A stretch of 64,000 nucleotides of DNA, taken from assembly GCF_021728535.1 (NCBI RefSeq), contig NZ_JAKKDU010000004.1, forward strand, positions 32,853 through 96,852, given 5' to 3'. The notes below the pieces were generated by a model. It was given only the letters and a program-made list of their open reading frames with translations. It ran no database searches and was not told the origin of the DNA. Position numbers and translations under genes: made by a program. Origin of the DNA: Wocania arenilitoris. GTDB taxonomy: Bacteria; Bacteroidota; Bacteroidia; Flavobacteriales; Flavobacteriaceae. Within the stretch, counting starts at the first letter, position 1. Each line of letters opens with the position of its first letter. Shown here one piece after another: positions 44,280-54,722 of this stretch.

Positions 44280-44308
44280 AAACCCATTCTTTTAGATTGG
44301 GTTTTTTT
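44280..44308 (+). terminator. Intrinsic terminator after the DUF4382-type gene
   Basis: Arms AAACCCA and TGGGTTT with extra pairing TCT/AGA inside, followed by a run of seven T residues, lie 26 nt after the stop codon. Confidence 0.8.
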
Positions 44309-44492
44309 ATGTTCAAAAATTATAAATTGTAGTCAAAATCTTTCTTTTAAATGAATTTTAATCTTTAAAATACAATTTTATTCGACAAAACACATGTTTT
44401 TGCATTGATTTTTTTGCAGTTACAACAAGAATATTGATATTTGTTACTAGAAAATATATCTTTTAAAAGCCCAAAAATAAAAGAAGTACTAT

Positions 44493-47400
44493 ATGAAGAA
44501 ATCTACTTATGTAATTAATGGACTAGTCGTTGTGTTTCTTTTTTTAAGTGTACAGCTAGCGGCTCAAACTTATAAACCGTTTACAGTTAGAAAGAATGTA
44601 GAAGTAAGAGGAAGTATGCTTGTCGTTGGAAATAGCATTCTTGGTCAGGATAACCTTTCGTTTAATGATGATTCGCGAGATAATCAAGATATATCAATGC
44701 AATATATTGATATTGATAGCGACGTTTCAACATTTAGTTCCAGTAGTGCCGAGCTGTCATTGCCACTTCAAAGCGATGGAAGTGCTACAACATGTTATAG
44801 AGTGGTTTATGCAGCTTTATACTGGGGAGCGATAATGCAGGATGGCGATCGATCAAATATAAATCAGGTAAAACTGCAACTCCCAGGAAGTACCACATAT
44901 AATGATCTTACAGGGGAAATTGTTTATGATGCCATTGTTAACCCTATTATTGCAGAAACAGGTGAGCCAGGAAATACACCATATGCGTGTTATGCAGAAG
45001 TAACAGATTTATTATCCAGTTTAACAGATGTAGAAGGCACTTATACCGTTGGTAATGTAACTGCTAGTTTAGGATTTAATCATTCTACAGGTTTAGCTGC
45101 TGGTTGGACACTCTTTGTTATTTATGAAGACCCAAATTTACATACCAAATCATTTACGTCGTTTGATGGATTTAGTCATATTTATGATGGTCATCAAGAA
45201 ACAGTACCTGTATCTGGTTTTACAACACCTCCTGGCGGGCATATAGATTTACAATTTGGATATGCCACTTTAGATGGAGATAGAACAAAAAGAGCGACTA
45301 AGCTTGAAATTAATGGAAAAGAGGTAACCACACCATTAAGACCTGCCAATAAGTTTTTCGGTTCCGTTATCGAAAATGGTAACGGTATTTCAAATCCAAG
45401 AAACCCATTCAGTACAAATACTTTAGGGTATGACACTGGTTTTCTGGAGATTCTTAATGCGGAACCAGAGTTTATCACAAATAATGAAACTTCGGCCGAT
45501 TTTAGATTGCAGGTAGCAAGAGGTCAAGCCGATCCAATTTTTGCTTTTTTTAGTACGTTTGCAGTTGATATCATTTCTCCCGATATAGATTTAATAAAAA
45601 CTGTTGAAGATGAATTTGGAAATGATATTGATGGTGATGATGTTATTCTAGGACAAAATTTGTTTTATGAAATCACGTATCAAAGTGTTGGTAATGATAA
45701 TGTCACCGAATTTACTATTAAAGATATACTACCGGATAACATCAATTTTGACCCCGCAACAGATATTGACCTAAGTAATGCCGGAGGAGCGACCTTACAA
45801 TCCTATGACCCGGTAACGCGAACGCTAATTTTTAATATTCCAGATGAATCGGTTGAAGTCGACGATCCGCAATTTGTTATTCGTATTGCAATTCAGGTTG
45901 TTCCTAATTGTTACGACTTAAGTCAAGCGTGCTCTAATGAAATTCAAAATCAGGCATTTGCTACTTATAGGGGAGTGCTTAATCCTACAATTATTGAAGA
46001 AGAAGGAAGTTTTGCAACTACAGAATGTTTAGGAATACCTGGATCTACAAATTTTATAGTGGATATATCAAACTGTGATTTTACAAGAGAAGAAATATTA
46101 TGTGGTAATAGTGTGCTGTTAACGGCGGCTGATGGTTATGACAGTTACTCTTGGTCAACAAGCTCAACTGGGGCACCTGTTATAGGAACTGATCAAACAT
46201 ATATGGCGACAACAACAGGAACGTATTACGTAACTAATACAACTGCTGCAACTTGTATTTCAATTGAAGAAGCTATTACAGTTACTCAATATGGTAGTTC
46301 ATTAACCAATCCAATTATTCCTTATGCTGACTTATTGCCAGTTTGCCCAAATGATGGAAAAGTATTGCCCTATATATTCTTATGTGGAGGTAATGATTCG
46401 CGAACCATCAATACAGGAATTAGTGATGCGGTATCCATTATTTGGGAACAACTAGATGAAACAAGTTGTCCAGCAATAACCGTTGATGATTGTGCTAATG
46501 AAAATGAGTCTTGTACATGGAATCAAGTAGCAACTGGTCCAGATTTTATTGCTGATACTTCTGGAGAATTCAGAATAGTGATAAACTACCCAGGAGGATG
46601 CTTTAGTATTTTTTATTTCAATGTGTATCAAAATTTATTAACACCCACAGTTACTGCTGAAGATATTTTATGTACTACAGCAGGAGAGATTACCGTGGGA
46701 GGAGTGCCTAGTGGCTATGAATATAGTATTGATGGTGTAAATTATCAACCAAGCAACATTTTTACAGTTAATACTCCTGGTTTTTATGTCATATATATTA
46801 GACAAATTGGAGTGCCTACTAACCCCTGTATTTTTCAAACCCCTAGTGTTCATGTAAGGCAACGAGATTTTAATGTTACAACCAATATTACGCAACCAAT
46901 TTGTAATGGGGGTACTGGAGGAATAAATATTGCAGTAAACGAAGCACTTCCTCAGTATTATTATAGCATTTATGAGGGAGGAACTCTGGTAAATAGTGTT
47001 GGTCCAATTTTGGCTAGCGACTATGAATTCTCATCATTAAATCCAGGTTCCTACACTATAAATGTGACAACAGATGATGGATGTACATATTCTGAAGATT
47101 TTGATATTATTGAACCACCATTACTCACGGCAACATTAGCACTTACTAATCCATTAACCTGTACCGATGGAGAAATTACAGTATATCCATCTGGAGGTAC
47201 ACCGCCATTTACATACTTTGTTAATGGATCTACTATTTCCCAAGATAGCCCGATTATTTCTGTACCAACCGCTGGGGTTTATAATGTTACCGTTGTAGAT
47301 TTTAACAATTGTTCTACGGAAGTCTCTTTAGATGTAGAAGCCATTCAGCCTCCGGATTTTAATGTTGGGCAAACCAATATTTTGTGTTCTAATGATCTTA

Positions 47401-50400
47401 ACAGTGGAACGATTACTATTAGTGTAGCTAACCCTAACGGAAATAGTTTAAGATATAGTATTGATAACGGAATAAGCTTTGCCAATTCTCCAACTTTTAC
47501 GGGATTAACCGCAGGGAATTATGACGTTGTAGTTGAATATACACTTGGGGTGGATGTTTGCTCTACAGCACCACAACAAATAACTATAACAGCTTTAGGC
47601 GCGGTAACTGGGGTAGCAACTTTAACAACACATTATACATGTACTTCTCAGGGAATAATTACGGTTTCGGGAGTTTCTGGAGGGACTGCACCTTATAGCT
47701 ATAGTCTTGATGGAATTACATTTCAATCGGGATTAACATTTAACGGGCTTTTGGGCGGTACATATACCGTTATGATACGAGATGCCAATGATTGTACATT
47801 TTTAACAGCACCAATAACTATTGCTCCTTTAAATCCTCCTACGGATTTAATATTTGCTAATTCACCATTAAGTTGTCCAACATTGGTGTCAGATGTGACT
47901 ATTACAGGAACAACAGGAGGAGCTCTACCTTTAGAGTATCAAATAATAGCACCAGCTGGATCGGTTACACCATATCAATCTTCTAATATTTTTACTGGAT
48001 TAGCTCCAGATACATATACATTTCAGGTAAGAGATGCTAATAACTGTCTTTATAGTGAGTCTTATACCATTGCACCGTTACCGTTTTTAACAGTAAGTAC
48101 AGTATTAACGAAAAACTTAGATTGTACGATTTCACCTGATGGTATTATTACTGGTACTATTAATGGAGGGGTGGCACCTTTTAATTATGAGGTGTCTTTT
48201 AATGGTGGTGCTTATACCTTGATAGGAGCTACGGGGTCACCTTTTGTGCATTCAGCTGCTTCAGATGGAACGTATCAATTTAGAATAACCGATGCCAACG
48301 GATGTATTGCTGTGTCAGGTTTAGAGGTTGTTACGGCAATAGACCCTGTAACAGCTTCAACTTTAGTAAGCGACCCTACTTGTAATGGTTTTTCAGATGG
48401 ATCAATTCAGTTAAATGCCTTAACGGGCCTTCCTCCTTTTATATATAGTATAGATGGTGGAGCGAGTTTTGTTTCTTCAAATGTATTTGGAGGATTAGTT
48501 GCCGGAACCTACAATTATGTGCTGAGAGATAGTAAGAACTGCGAAACTTCGGGGACCCTTAATATTACAAATCCATTACCGTTGGATGTTTCTATAGTAA
48601 GAAATGCGATTCAATGTAGTCCAAATATACCAGGGAGCTTGGATGTAACTATAAATTCTGGAGGTGTTTCACCATTTACATATACTTTATACGATAATAC
48701 GTATACTCAAATTGGGCTAGATGTTACTACGGCTTCAACAACGCATACTTTTTCAGGTTTGTCGTTTGGAGATTATTATGTTACTATAATAGATTCTAAT
48801 GGTTGTGAGTATAGAAGTACGGCGCTTAGAATTGAAACGCCACCCAATCTTAATCTTACTGCGGTGGCATCTACAGGGTCTTGCACAACTGGAGCCACTG
48901 TTGATCTTGAAGTCGTAGCTGGAGCAGGACCATTTACATATTCTATATATGGACAACCCGCCACTTCAATTGGTCCAACAGGATCAACGACTCATACTTT
49001 TTCAAATTTAAATCATGGTGTTACATATTTGTTTCAAGTCATAGATGGTGGAGGGTGTTTTTCAATTATAGAAGTTACAACACCAATTCTGTCACCTATA
49101 AACATAAATACAGTTACAACAACAAATGTTAGTTGTAATGGATCTGGAAATGGAACTATTAATTTTACGGTTTCAGATTATGATGCCAGTGTAACCACAA
49201 TATATTATGAGGTTCAAGATGAATTGACTAATACAGCTATTATTCCTGCACAGAATGGTACATTCGCAGGGCTAACAGGTGCTCCAGCAAATGGTAGTAT
49301 TTCAGGATTACCGGCAGGGAATTACACGTTATTTGTGAGAGAGGTTGATGGTACATTGTGCACAACATCACAATCATTCCAGATAACACAGCCTATTCAG
49401 CCATTAGTTGTGGCATTTGCTTCAGAAATTAATGCGAATTGTAATGCTGACGCTCAAGTTACAGTTACCGCCACGGGAGGTGTGGGACCTTATGAATATG
49501 CTGCGGGAGCTTTAGGGTTTGTTCCTTTGCCTGGAGATTTCGGATCTAATAATGTTTTAAATCTGGATTATGCTATTAGAACTAATTGGGACATTGTGGT
49601 ACGAGATAGCAATGGGTGTGAAGATAGAATTAATAGAACAATAGTTGCTGACCCTGAGCCAGTCATTTCAGCTACTTTAAATAATCAATGTACAGTAACT
49701 GAAGGCAATTTTGAGATAGATGTAACTTTAACCATGGCAGGAATGCCTCCTTATAGTTTTAGTATTGATGGTGGAGCGTTTCAAACAGGAACAGCACCAT
49801 TCACTATATCAAGTTTAACATCAGGGAGTCATACTGTTGAAATAAGGGATATAAACGGTTGTGGGAATTTAGTAACCGTAGATATTGCTCCACCGTTAGA
49901 TTTAACACCAAGTATAACCACTTTTCCTACTTGTAATGATGATGATGGAGAGATTACAATAACAGGTTTAGGAGGAACAGGAACATACTCATATGCAATT
50001 AGTCCTAGTCCAGGTTCAATAAGTTTAGCAGGAAATATATTTTCAGGAGTTCCATCAGGAACATACGCGGTTACGATAACTGATACTATAACATTATGTA
50101 CAGAAGATGTTAGTATAGTAGTACCAGTCGCAATACCGCCAACATTTACCACAACGCCTAACGCTATTACTTGTTTTGGAGATAATAATGGTTCGTTCGA
50201 AATAAATGTAAATGGCTATTCAGGTCCATACAGTTATGAAGTATTTGATAGCTCTAGTACATCAGTTTTTGGTGTAGTTAACGCTAATACATCAACAAAC
50301 CCAGAATTAGTTACAGGCGTTTTAGCAGGAACTTATACAGTTGTTATTACAGAAACAGCAAGCCCATTTTGTTCAGCAACCTCAAGTGTAATAATTCCTT

Positions 50401-52670
50401 CACCTTTAAATGCATTGTCTGTAGTAGCCACAGAAACTTCAAATGTAACTTGCGACAACAATTTAGGAACTATAACTGCTATTGCAACTGGAGGTTGGGG
50501 TACTTATGAATATGAATTAACAGGAACAGTAACAGTAGCCTATTCGTCAAATGGAACATTTACAAATTTATCAGCTGGTGTGTATACAGTAAATGTTAGA
50601 GATGTTGGCGGATGTATTGCTTCAGACAGCGTAACATTAATCGTTCCGCCTGCCATCACTGCAACAGTAACAGCAAACACACCATTATTATCATGCTTTG
50701 GTGATTCTAATGCTACTATATCAGCAAGTTTAGTAACAGGAGGACAAGGAAGTAATTATACGTACACACTTAATATGACATCGCCAACTGTAAGTTCTTC
50801 AGGGCCTCAAACTTCTCCAGTATTTAATGGTTTAGGAGCAGGAACCTATAATGTGATAGTTAGCGATGGTTATAATTGTGTTTTTACATCAACAGATGTT
50901 GTAATTTCAGAACCTACTCAAATACAAGCAAGTTTAGTTGCAACAACAACCCCAACTTGTACAACTGATGCTACACTTACTTTAAGTGCTACTGGAGGAA
51001 CTGGAACATATGAGTATAGTGATTCTATAACGTTTGGAACTATTTTAGGAACTTTTGTATCATCTACAACTTTTTCTGTTGCAGATGGAACATATTCATA
51101 TTATGTAAGAGATGTTAATGGCTGTATAGCAAATATTTCTAATGAAATAACAATTGACCCTTTACCAACACTATTGGTTAATTTAGATGTTTCCAATGCA
51201 ACTATTAATTGTGCCGGTGATAGTACAGGAGTTATTGTGGCAACAGCCGTAGGCGGTTTAGGAAGTTATGTATATACTTTACAAGATACTTCTGGAACAA
51301 ACATAACGCCAGCGCCAACTCAAAATAGCGCAGGTGTTTTTACAGATTTGCCAGAAGGGAATTATCAGGTAAGAGTAGATAGTGGTGATTGTTTAGCAAC
51401 AAGTGCGCAAATTTCAATTACTGAACCAGCAGCACCATTATCTGTTAATTTTACAGTTACCAATGTAACCTGCCCAGGTACAAATAATGGTATGTTAGAA
51501 ATTAATGCTACGGGAGGAACGGGAATTATTAAATATGCCATCTCACCACAATTAAATCAATTTTTCGAAGAATCAACATTTGAAAACCTTGCGTCAGGAT
51601 CTTATCAAGCTATGGCACAAGATGAACTAGGTTGTTTCATTATTTTTGATTTTGATGTTATTGAGCCTATTCCAGTGATGCTAACTATAGTTCCTAATTC
51701 AATATTACCTGAGGTTTGCGATGGTGATTTGGATGGAGAATTTAGTATTGATATCTCAGGAGGTAATATGCCATATAGCGTAGCTTTAGATGATATTAAT
51801 GGAACCTATACAACAGGAATATTAACACAAACTCAGTTTGATTTTACAGGATTAGCTGGAGGAGATCATATTGTATATGTACGCGATGCACTTGGTTGTG
51901 AAACAGAATGGAATATTACGTTCCCAGAATCGGTGTTATTAGACCCACAAGTAAATGTAGAATATTGTACAGATATTGCTGATGCTTCAAGCAATGCAGT
52001 AATAATAACCATTGACAATAGTGTTGATCCTGTTGATGTAGATTACTCATTAGATGGCGTGAATTTTCAAACTAGTAACACGTTTGTTGATGTTCTGCCT
52101 GGATTAAATCAATCAATCACAGTGCGACATACAAATGGATGTGAGCAAGTGGTGTTTTTTGATGTTAATCAATATGATCCACTGGAAATTGCTTTAAGTG
52201 ATGGAGGAATAAATGAAATTGAATCCCAAGCAAGTGGTGGCTCCGGCGGGTACGAATATGCAATCCAACGTGTGAATACAGTTGATTTTGAACCTTATCA
52301 AAATACAGGAACGTTTATTATTTATGAATCGGGAGAATATACTGTAACGGTAACTGATAGTAATGGTTGTGTTACCACTGCAATAAGATATTTTGAATTT
52401 ATTGATGTGTGTATTACAAATTATTTTACACCAAATGGAGATGGGAATATGGATGAATGGGGACCAGGTTGTACCAGTCAGTATCGCGATCTGACGTTTA
52501 ATATTTTTGATAGATACGGTCGTAGAGTGGCTACTTTAAAAGCAGGACAGAAATGGGATGGTAGATATCAAGGGAAAGAGCTTCCTACAGGAGATTACTG
52601 GTACGTTGTAAAACTTAATGATAGTAGAGACAACCGTGAGTTTGTGGGACACTTTACACTTTATAGGTAG
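44493..52670 (+). CDS. Giant SprB-like surface adhesin with type IX C-terminal domain
   Basis: A 2725-residue secreted protein. It begins with a signal peptide (residues 1-25, QLAAQ). Residues about 30-350 form an unrecognised N-terminal domain; about 357-495 a DUF11-like domain (DLIKTVEDEFGNDIDG). From about 800 to 2580 there is a long array of roughly 75-90-residue modules of the SprB-repeat type, each with a conserved pattern of a Cys, G-[ND]-G and a closing YxVxVxDxxGC (for example TCNGFSDGSIQLNALTG and YTVNVRDVGGCIA). The last 85-90 residues (YFTPNGDGNMDEWGP ... IFDRYGRRV ... WDGRYQGKELPTGDYWY) are the gliding-associated CHU_C domain that directs type B type IX secretion. It is coupled to a PorP/SprF gene 4 nt downstream. 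An adhesin for gliding or attachment is inferred. Confidence 0.93.
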   Translation: MKKSTYVINGLVVVFLFLSVQLAAQTYKPFTVRKNVEVRGSMLVVGNSILGQDNLSFNDDSRDNQDISMQYIDIDSDVSTFSSSSAELSLPLQSDGSATTCYRVVYAALYWGAIMQDGDRSNINQVKLQLPGSTTYNDLTGEIVYDAIVNPIIAETGEPGNTPYACYAEVTDLLSSLTDVEGTYTVGNVTASLGFNHSTGLAAGWTLFVIYEDPNLHTKSFTSFDGFSHIYDGHQETVPVSGFTTPPGGHIDLQFGYATLDGDRTKRATKLEINGKEVTTPLRPANKFFGSVIENGNGISNPRNPFSTNTLGYDTGFLEILNAEPEFITNNETSADFRLQVARGQADPIFAFFSTFAVDIISPDIDLIKTVEDEFGNDIDGDDVILGQNLFYEITYQSVGNDNVTEFTIKDILPDNINFDPATDIDLSNAGGATLQSYDPVTRTLIFNIPDESVEVDDPQFVIRIAIQVVPNCYDLSQACSNEIQNQAFATYRGVLNPTIIEEEGSFATTECLGIPGSTNFIVDISNCDFTREEILCGNSVLLTAADGYDSYSWSTSSTGAPVIGTDQTYMATTTGTYYVTNTTAATCISIEEAITVTQYGSSLTNPIIPYADLLPVCPNDGKVLPYIFLCGGNDSRTINTGISDAVSIIWEQLDETSCPAITVDDCANENESCTWNQVATGPDFIADTSGEFRIVINYPGGCFSIFYFNVYQNLLTPTVTAEDILCTTAGEITVGGVPSGYEYSIDGVNYQPSNIFTVNTPGFYVIYIRQIGVPTNPCIFQTPSVHVRQRDFNVTTNITQPICNGGTGGINIAVNEALPQYYYSIYEGGTLVNSVGPILASDYEFSSLNPGSYTINVTTDDGCTYSEDFDIIEPPLLTATLALTNPLTCTDGEITVYPSGGTPPFTYFVNGSTISQDSPIISVPTAGVYNVTVVDFNNCSTEVSLDVEAIQPPDFNVGQTNILCSNDLNSGTITISVANPNGNSLRYSIDNGISFANSPTFTGLTAGNYDVVVEYTLGVDVCSTAPQQITITALGAVTGVATLTTHYTCTSQGIITVSGVSGGTAPYSYSLDGITFQSGLTFNGLLGGTYTVMIRDANDCTFLTAPITIAPLNPPTDLIFANSPLSCPTLVSDVTITGTTGGALPLEYQIIAPAGSVTPYQSSNIFTGLAPDTYTFQVRDANNCLYSESYTIAPLPFLTVSTVLTKNLDCTISPDGIITGTINGGVAPFNYEVSFNGGAYTLIGATGSPFVHSAASDGTYQFRITDANGCIAVSGLEVVTAIDPVTASTLVSDPTCNGFSDGSIQLNALTGLPPFIYSIDGGASFVSSNVFGGLVAGTYNYVLRDSKNCETSGTLNITNPLPLDVSIVRNAIQCSPNIPGSLDVTINSGGVSPFTYTLYDNTYTQIGLDVTTASTTHTFSGLSFGDYYVTIIDSNGCEYRSTALRIETPPNLNLTAVASTGSCTTGATVDLEVVAGAGPFTYSIYGQPATSIGPTGSTTHTFSNLNHGVTYLFQVIDGGGCFSIIEVTTPILSPININTVTTTNVSCNGSGNGTINFTVSDYDASVTTIYYEVQDELTNTAIIPAQNGTFAGLTGAPANGSISGLPAGNYTLFVREVDGTLCTTSQSFQITQPIQPLVVAFASEINANCNADAQVTVTATGGVGPYEYAAGALGFVPLPGDFGSNNVLNLDYAIRTNWDIVVRDSNGCEDRINRTIVADPEPVISATLNNQCTVTEGNFEIDVTLTMAGMPPYSFSIDGGAFQTGTAPFTISSLTSGSHTVEIRDINGCGNLVTVDIAPPLDLTPSITTFPTCNDDDGEITITGLGGTGTYSYAISPSPGSISLAGNIFSGVPSGTYAVTITDTITLCTEDVSIVVPVAIPPTFTTTPNAITCFGDNNGSFEINVNGYSGPYSYEVFDSSSTSVFGVVNANTSTNPELVTGVLAGTYTVVITETASPFCSATSSVIIPSPLNALSVVATETSNVTCDNNLGTITAIATGGWGTYEYELTGTVTVAYSSNGTFTNLSAGVYTVNVRDVGGCIASDSVTLIVPPAITATVTANTPLLSCFGDSNATISASLVTGGQGSNYTYTLNMTSPTVSSSGPQTSPVFNGLGAGTYNVIVSDGYNCVFTSTDVVISEPTQIQASLVATTTPTCTTDATLTLSATGGTGTYEYSDSITFGTILGTFVSSTTFSVADGTYSYYVRDVNGCIANISNEITIDPLPTLLVNLDVSNATINCAGDSTGVIVATAVGGLGSYVYTLQDTSGTNITPAPTQNSAGVFTDLPEGNYQVRVDSGDCLATSAQISITEPAAPLSVNFTVTNVTCPGTNNGMLEINATGGTGIIKYAISPQLNQFFEESTFENLASGSYQAMAQDELGCFIIFDFDVIEPIPVMLTIVPNSILPEVCDGDLDGEFSIDISGGNMPYSVALDDINGTYTTGILTQTQFDFTGLAGGDHIVYVRDALGCETEWNITFPESVLLDPQVNVEYCTDIADASSNAVIITIDNSVDPVDVDYSLDGVNFQTSNTFVDVLPGLNQSITVRHTNGCEQVVFFDVNQYDPLEIALSDGGINEIESQASGGSGGYEYAIQRVNTVDFEPYQNTGTFIIYESGEYTVTVTDSNGCVTTAIRYFEFIDVCITNYFTPNGDGNMDEWGPGCTSQYRDLTFNIFDRYGRRVATLKAGQKWDGRYQGKELPTGDYWYVVKLNDSRDNREFVGHFTLYR

Positions 52671-52674
52671 CTAA

Positions 52675-53655
52675 ATGAAAAAAACAATTACATACATAGT
52701 ATTCTTATTAACTATAGCTTATGGCTATAGTCAAGAATTGAATCTACCTGTGTTTACGCAGTATCTAGCTGATAATAATTTTGTGGTTTCACCAACGTAT
52801 GCAGGAATAGGAGACAATGTTAAGTTAAGAGCAAATGGACTTACACAATGGGTAGGTATAAAAGGAGCCCCTGATAATCAATCGTTTTATGGTGATGTTA
52901 GAATAGCTGATAGAACAGGTGTAGGGTTATCGCTTTATAATGATAGAAATGGTAATACCATTCAAACTGGAGCTAAGTTCTCTTTTGCACATCATCTTGT
53001 GTTAGATTATTATTCTAAAATGTATTTGTCCTTCGGATTATCATACAATATCAATAACTTCAGAATTGATATTAACAACTTTAATACTACTTATGAGAAC
53101 CCTACAATAGACCCATTTGTAACAGATGATAGAAGAACTACAAATCACAACTTTGATGTTGGCGCATTATTCAGGCTTAAAGGCTACTTTTTAAGTTTGA
53201 ATGTTAACAATGTTTTAGATAAAGATTTTGATTCTAGTATAAGAAACTTAGAACCTAATTTACTTTTAAATTACCAGATATATTCTGGTTATACATTCCG
53301 AGGACCTAAAAAAAGTGGATTAGAATTTGAGCCTTCAATTTTTTATCAAATGTTTACCAGTGATAAGCGCTCTATGACAGATGTAAATTTTAAGTTTAGA
53401 AAGTATAACAGGAATGATGATTACTTTTGGGCAGGGGTATCCTACCGTTTTCTTAACGACCAATTTCTTAAACCTTTAAATGTTGGGCCTATGGTAGGTT
53501 TTCAAAAGTCAATATTCTATTTTGGGTATGCTTATCAAATAACTACAAATGATTTGTCGGCATATAATTCAGGAACTCATGTAGTTACAATAGGAATAAA
53601 CTTTCTTCAAGGTATTAGTAATTGTCCATGTACACAAAGTGCAGTTCGTAAATAA
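52675..53655 (+). CDS. PorP/SprF family type IX secretion outer-membrane protein
   Basis: A 326-residue outer-membrane barrel with a signal peptide (residues 1-19, YGYSQ) and the typical beginning ELNLPVFTQYLADNNFVVSPTYAG. The last segment YLGINFLQG-like and the ending NCPC are also seen in this family. In Flavobacterium johnsoniae SprF is needed for delivery or anchoring of SprB, and CHU_C-type cargo is regularly encoded with a PorP/SprF partner. Here it lies 4 nt after the giant adhesin gene and should serve it specifically. Confidence 0.93.
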   Translation: MKKTITYIVFLLTIAYGYSQELNLPVFTQYLADNNFVVSPTYAGIGDNVKLRANGLTQWVGIKGAPDNQSFYGDVRIADRTGVGLSLYNDRNGNTIQTGAKFSFAHHLVLDYYSKMYLSFGLSYNINNFRIDINNFNTTYENPTIDPFVTDDRRTTNHNFDVGALFRLKGYFLSLNVNNVLDKDFDSSIRNLEPNLLLNYQIYSGYTFRGPKKSGLEFEPSIFYQMFTSDKRSMTDVNFKFRKYNRNDDYFWAGVSYRFLNDQFLKPLNVGPMVGFQKSIFYFGYAYQITTNDLSAYNSGTHVVTIGINFLQGISNCPCTQSAVRK

Positions 53656-53692
53656 AAGAAGTTTAAATCAAAAAGGAATTGTTCTAAGATGG

Positions 53693-53761
53693 ATTAGCAC
53701 CCTGTAAAACAAAAAATCCCGTAAACAGTAATGTTTCGGGATTTTTTCGTGGTACCTCCAG
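53693..53761. repeat. Direct repeat with tRNA-Phe 3' end (att-like, proximal copy)
   Basis: The second copy of the 69-bp repeat at 41804-41872. Here it runs into the complete tRNA-Phe gene. The shared part consists of 12 nt of the tRNA and 57 nt of its downstream terminator region. The two copies border 11.8 kb carrying the adhesin locus. Confidence 0.8.
53718..53748 (-). terminator. Terminator of tRNA-Phe
   Basis: Reading on the minus strand, just behind the tRNA, the arms AATCCCGAAAC and GTTTACGGGATT pair and are followed by T residues. It ends the tRNA transcript and, on the plus strand, may also stop the adhesin operon. Confidence 0.75.
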
Positions 53762-53822
53762 GAATCGAACCAGGGACACAAGGATTTTCAGTCCTTTGCT
53801 CTACCAACTGAGCTAAGGTACC
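53750..53822 (-). tRNA. tRNA-Phe (anticodon GAA)
   Basis: A 73-nt cloverleaf on the minus strand. The acceptor stem GGTACCT/AGGTACC pairs fully, the D arm is GCTC/GAGC, the anticodon stem AAGGA/TCCTT holds the loop CTGAAAA with anticodon GAA, and the T arm CCTGG/CCAGG holds TTCGATT. The discriminator base is A and CCA is not encoded. It is the attachment point of the repeat-bounded region to its left. Confidence 0.97.
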
Positions 53823-53970
53823 TCGCCAAAGCGGTTGCAAATATATATTCATTTTTGCTATTCGCCAAAATAAAATACAAAAATATATATTAAATAGTAT
53901 TTATTTAGTGTGCTTTTATTTTAACCTAAACATTATAAAATAATTAAGAATTTTATTGTTGTTGGTTTTG

Positions 53971-53978
53971 TAAATTTG
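53971..53978 (+). promoter_or_regulatory. Candidate -7 box of coaX
   Basis: TAAATTTG matches TAnnTTTG. It lies 16 nt upstream of the preferred coaX ATG, which would give a very short leader. No convincing TTG -33 element was seen. Confidence 0.35.
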
Positions 53979-53993
53979 ACTTTTTGTATGGCT

Positions 53994-54722
53994 ATGAATT
54001 TAATTATTGATGTTGGTAATACTTATGTAAAACTTGCTGTTTTTAATGGAGACAAGATTAAAGTAAAATATGTTATTAAGCTCGAAAATCTTTTAAATCA
54101 TATAGAATTCTTAAAAAAGGAGTATAAATCTATAAATAAAGTCATTATATCTTCAGTAGCAAAATTAAAAGAGAAAGAAGTTAAATACATTGATAAAAAC
54201 TATAATTTAATACTCTTAAATTTTGACACTAAAATACCATTTAAAAACTTATATAACACACCAGAAACTTTAGGAATAGATAGAATTGCTCTAGTTAGTG
54301 CTTCTGTTAATTATTTTCCTGAAAATAATGCCTTAATTATTGATGCAGGTACTTGTATTACTTATGATTTTATAACAGCTAAGAACGAGTATTTAGGAGG
54401 GGCTATATCTCCAGGAATTAGAATGCGTTACAAATCTTTAAATAATTTAACAGCTAATTTACCGTTACTAGAAACAGAAACACCTAATTCTATAATAGGA
54501 AATTCAACAAATACTTCAATACATTCTGGCGTAGTAAATGGTGTTTTAAAGGAAATTGAAGGAGTAATTGAGGTTTATGAGCAAAAATATCCAGATTTAA
54601 CAGTTATTTTAACAGGTGGCGATGCTAATTTCTTGTCAAAACAATTAAAAAGTAGCATATTTGCCAACTCTAATTTTCTTTTAGAGGGACTAAACTATAT
54701 TTTACAATTTAATTCAAACTAA
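53994..54722 (+). CDS. coaX: Type III pantothenate kinase
   Basis: A 242-residue kinase of the ASKHA fold for the first step of CoA synthesis. Motifs: IIDVGNTYVK (ATP phosphate binding), PETLGIDRIALV, DAGTCITYDF and GGAISPGIRMR, all typical of CoaX. The ATG at 53994 is chosen because NLIIDVGNT is the usual beginning; ATG 53988 and TTG 53976 are in frame upstream. It opens an envelope-gene run and shares a base with the next gene (TAATG). Confidence 0.94.
   Translation: MNLIIDVGNTYVKLAVFNGDKIKVKYVIKLENLLNHIEFLKKEYKSINKVIISSVAKLKEKEVKYIDKNYNLILLNFDTKIPFKNLYNTPETLGIDRIALVSASVNYFPENNALIIDAGTCITYDFITAKNEYLGGAISPGIRMRYKSLNNLTANLPLLETETPNSIIGNSTNTSIHSGVVNGVLKEIEGVIEVYEQKYPDLTVILTGGDANFLSKQLKSSIFANSNFLLEGLNYILQFNSN

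Noticed and set aside
44493-52670. Repeat array of the giant gene as a CRISPR or DNA tandem repeat
   Set aside because: The periodicity is at the protein level with divergent DNA; there are no identical direct repeats with spacers. No CRISPR array was seen anywhere in the window.
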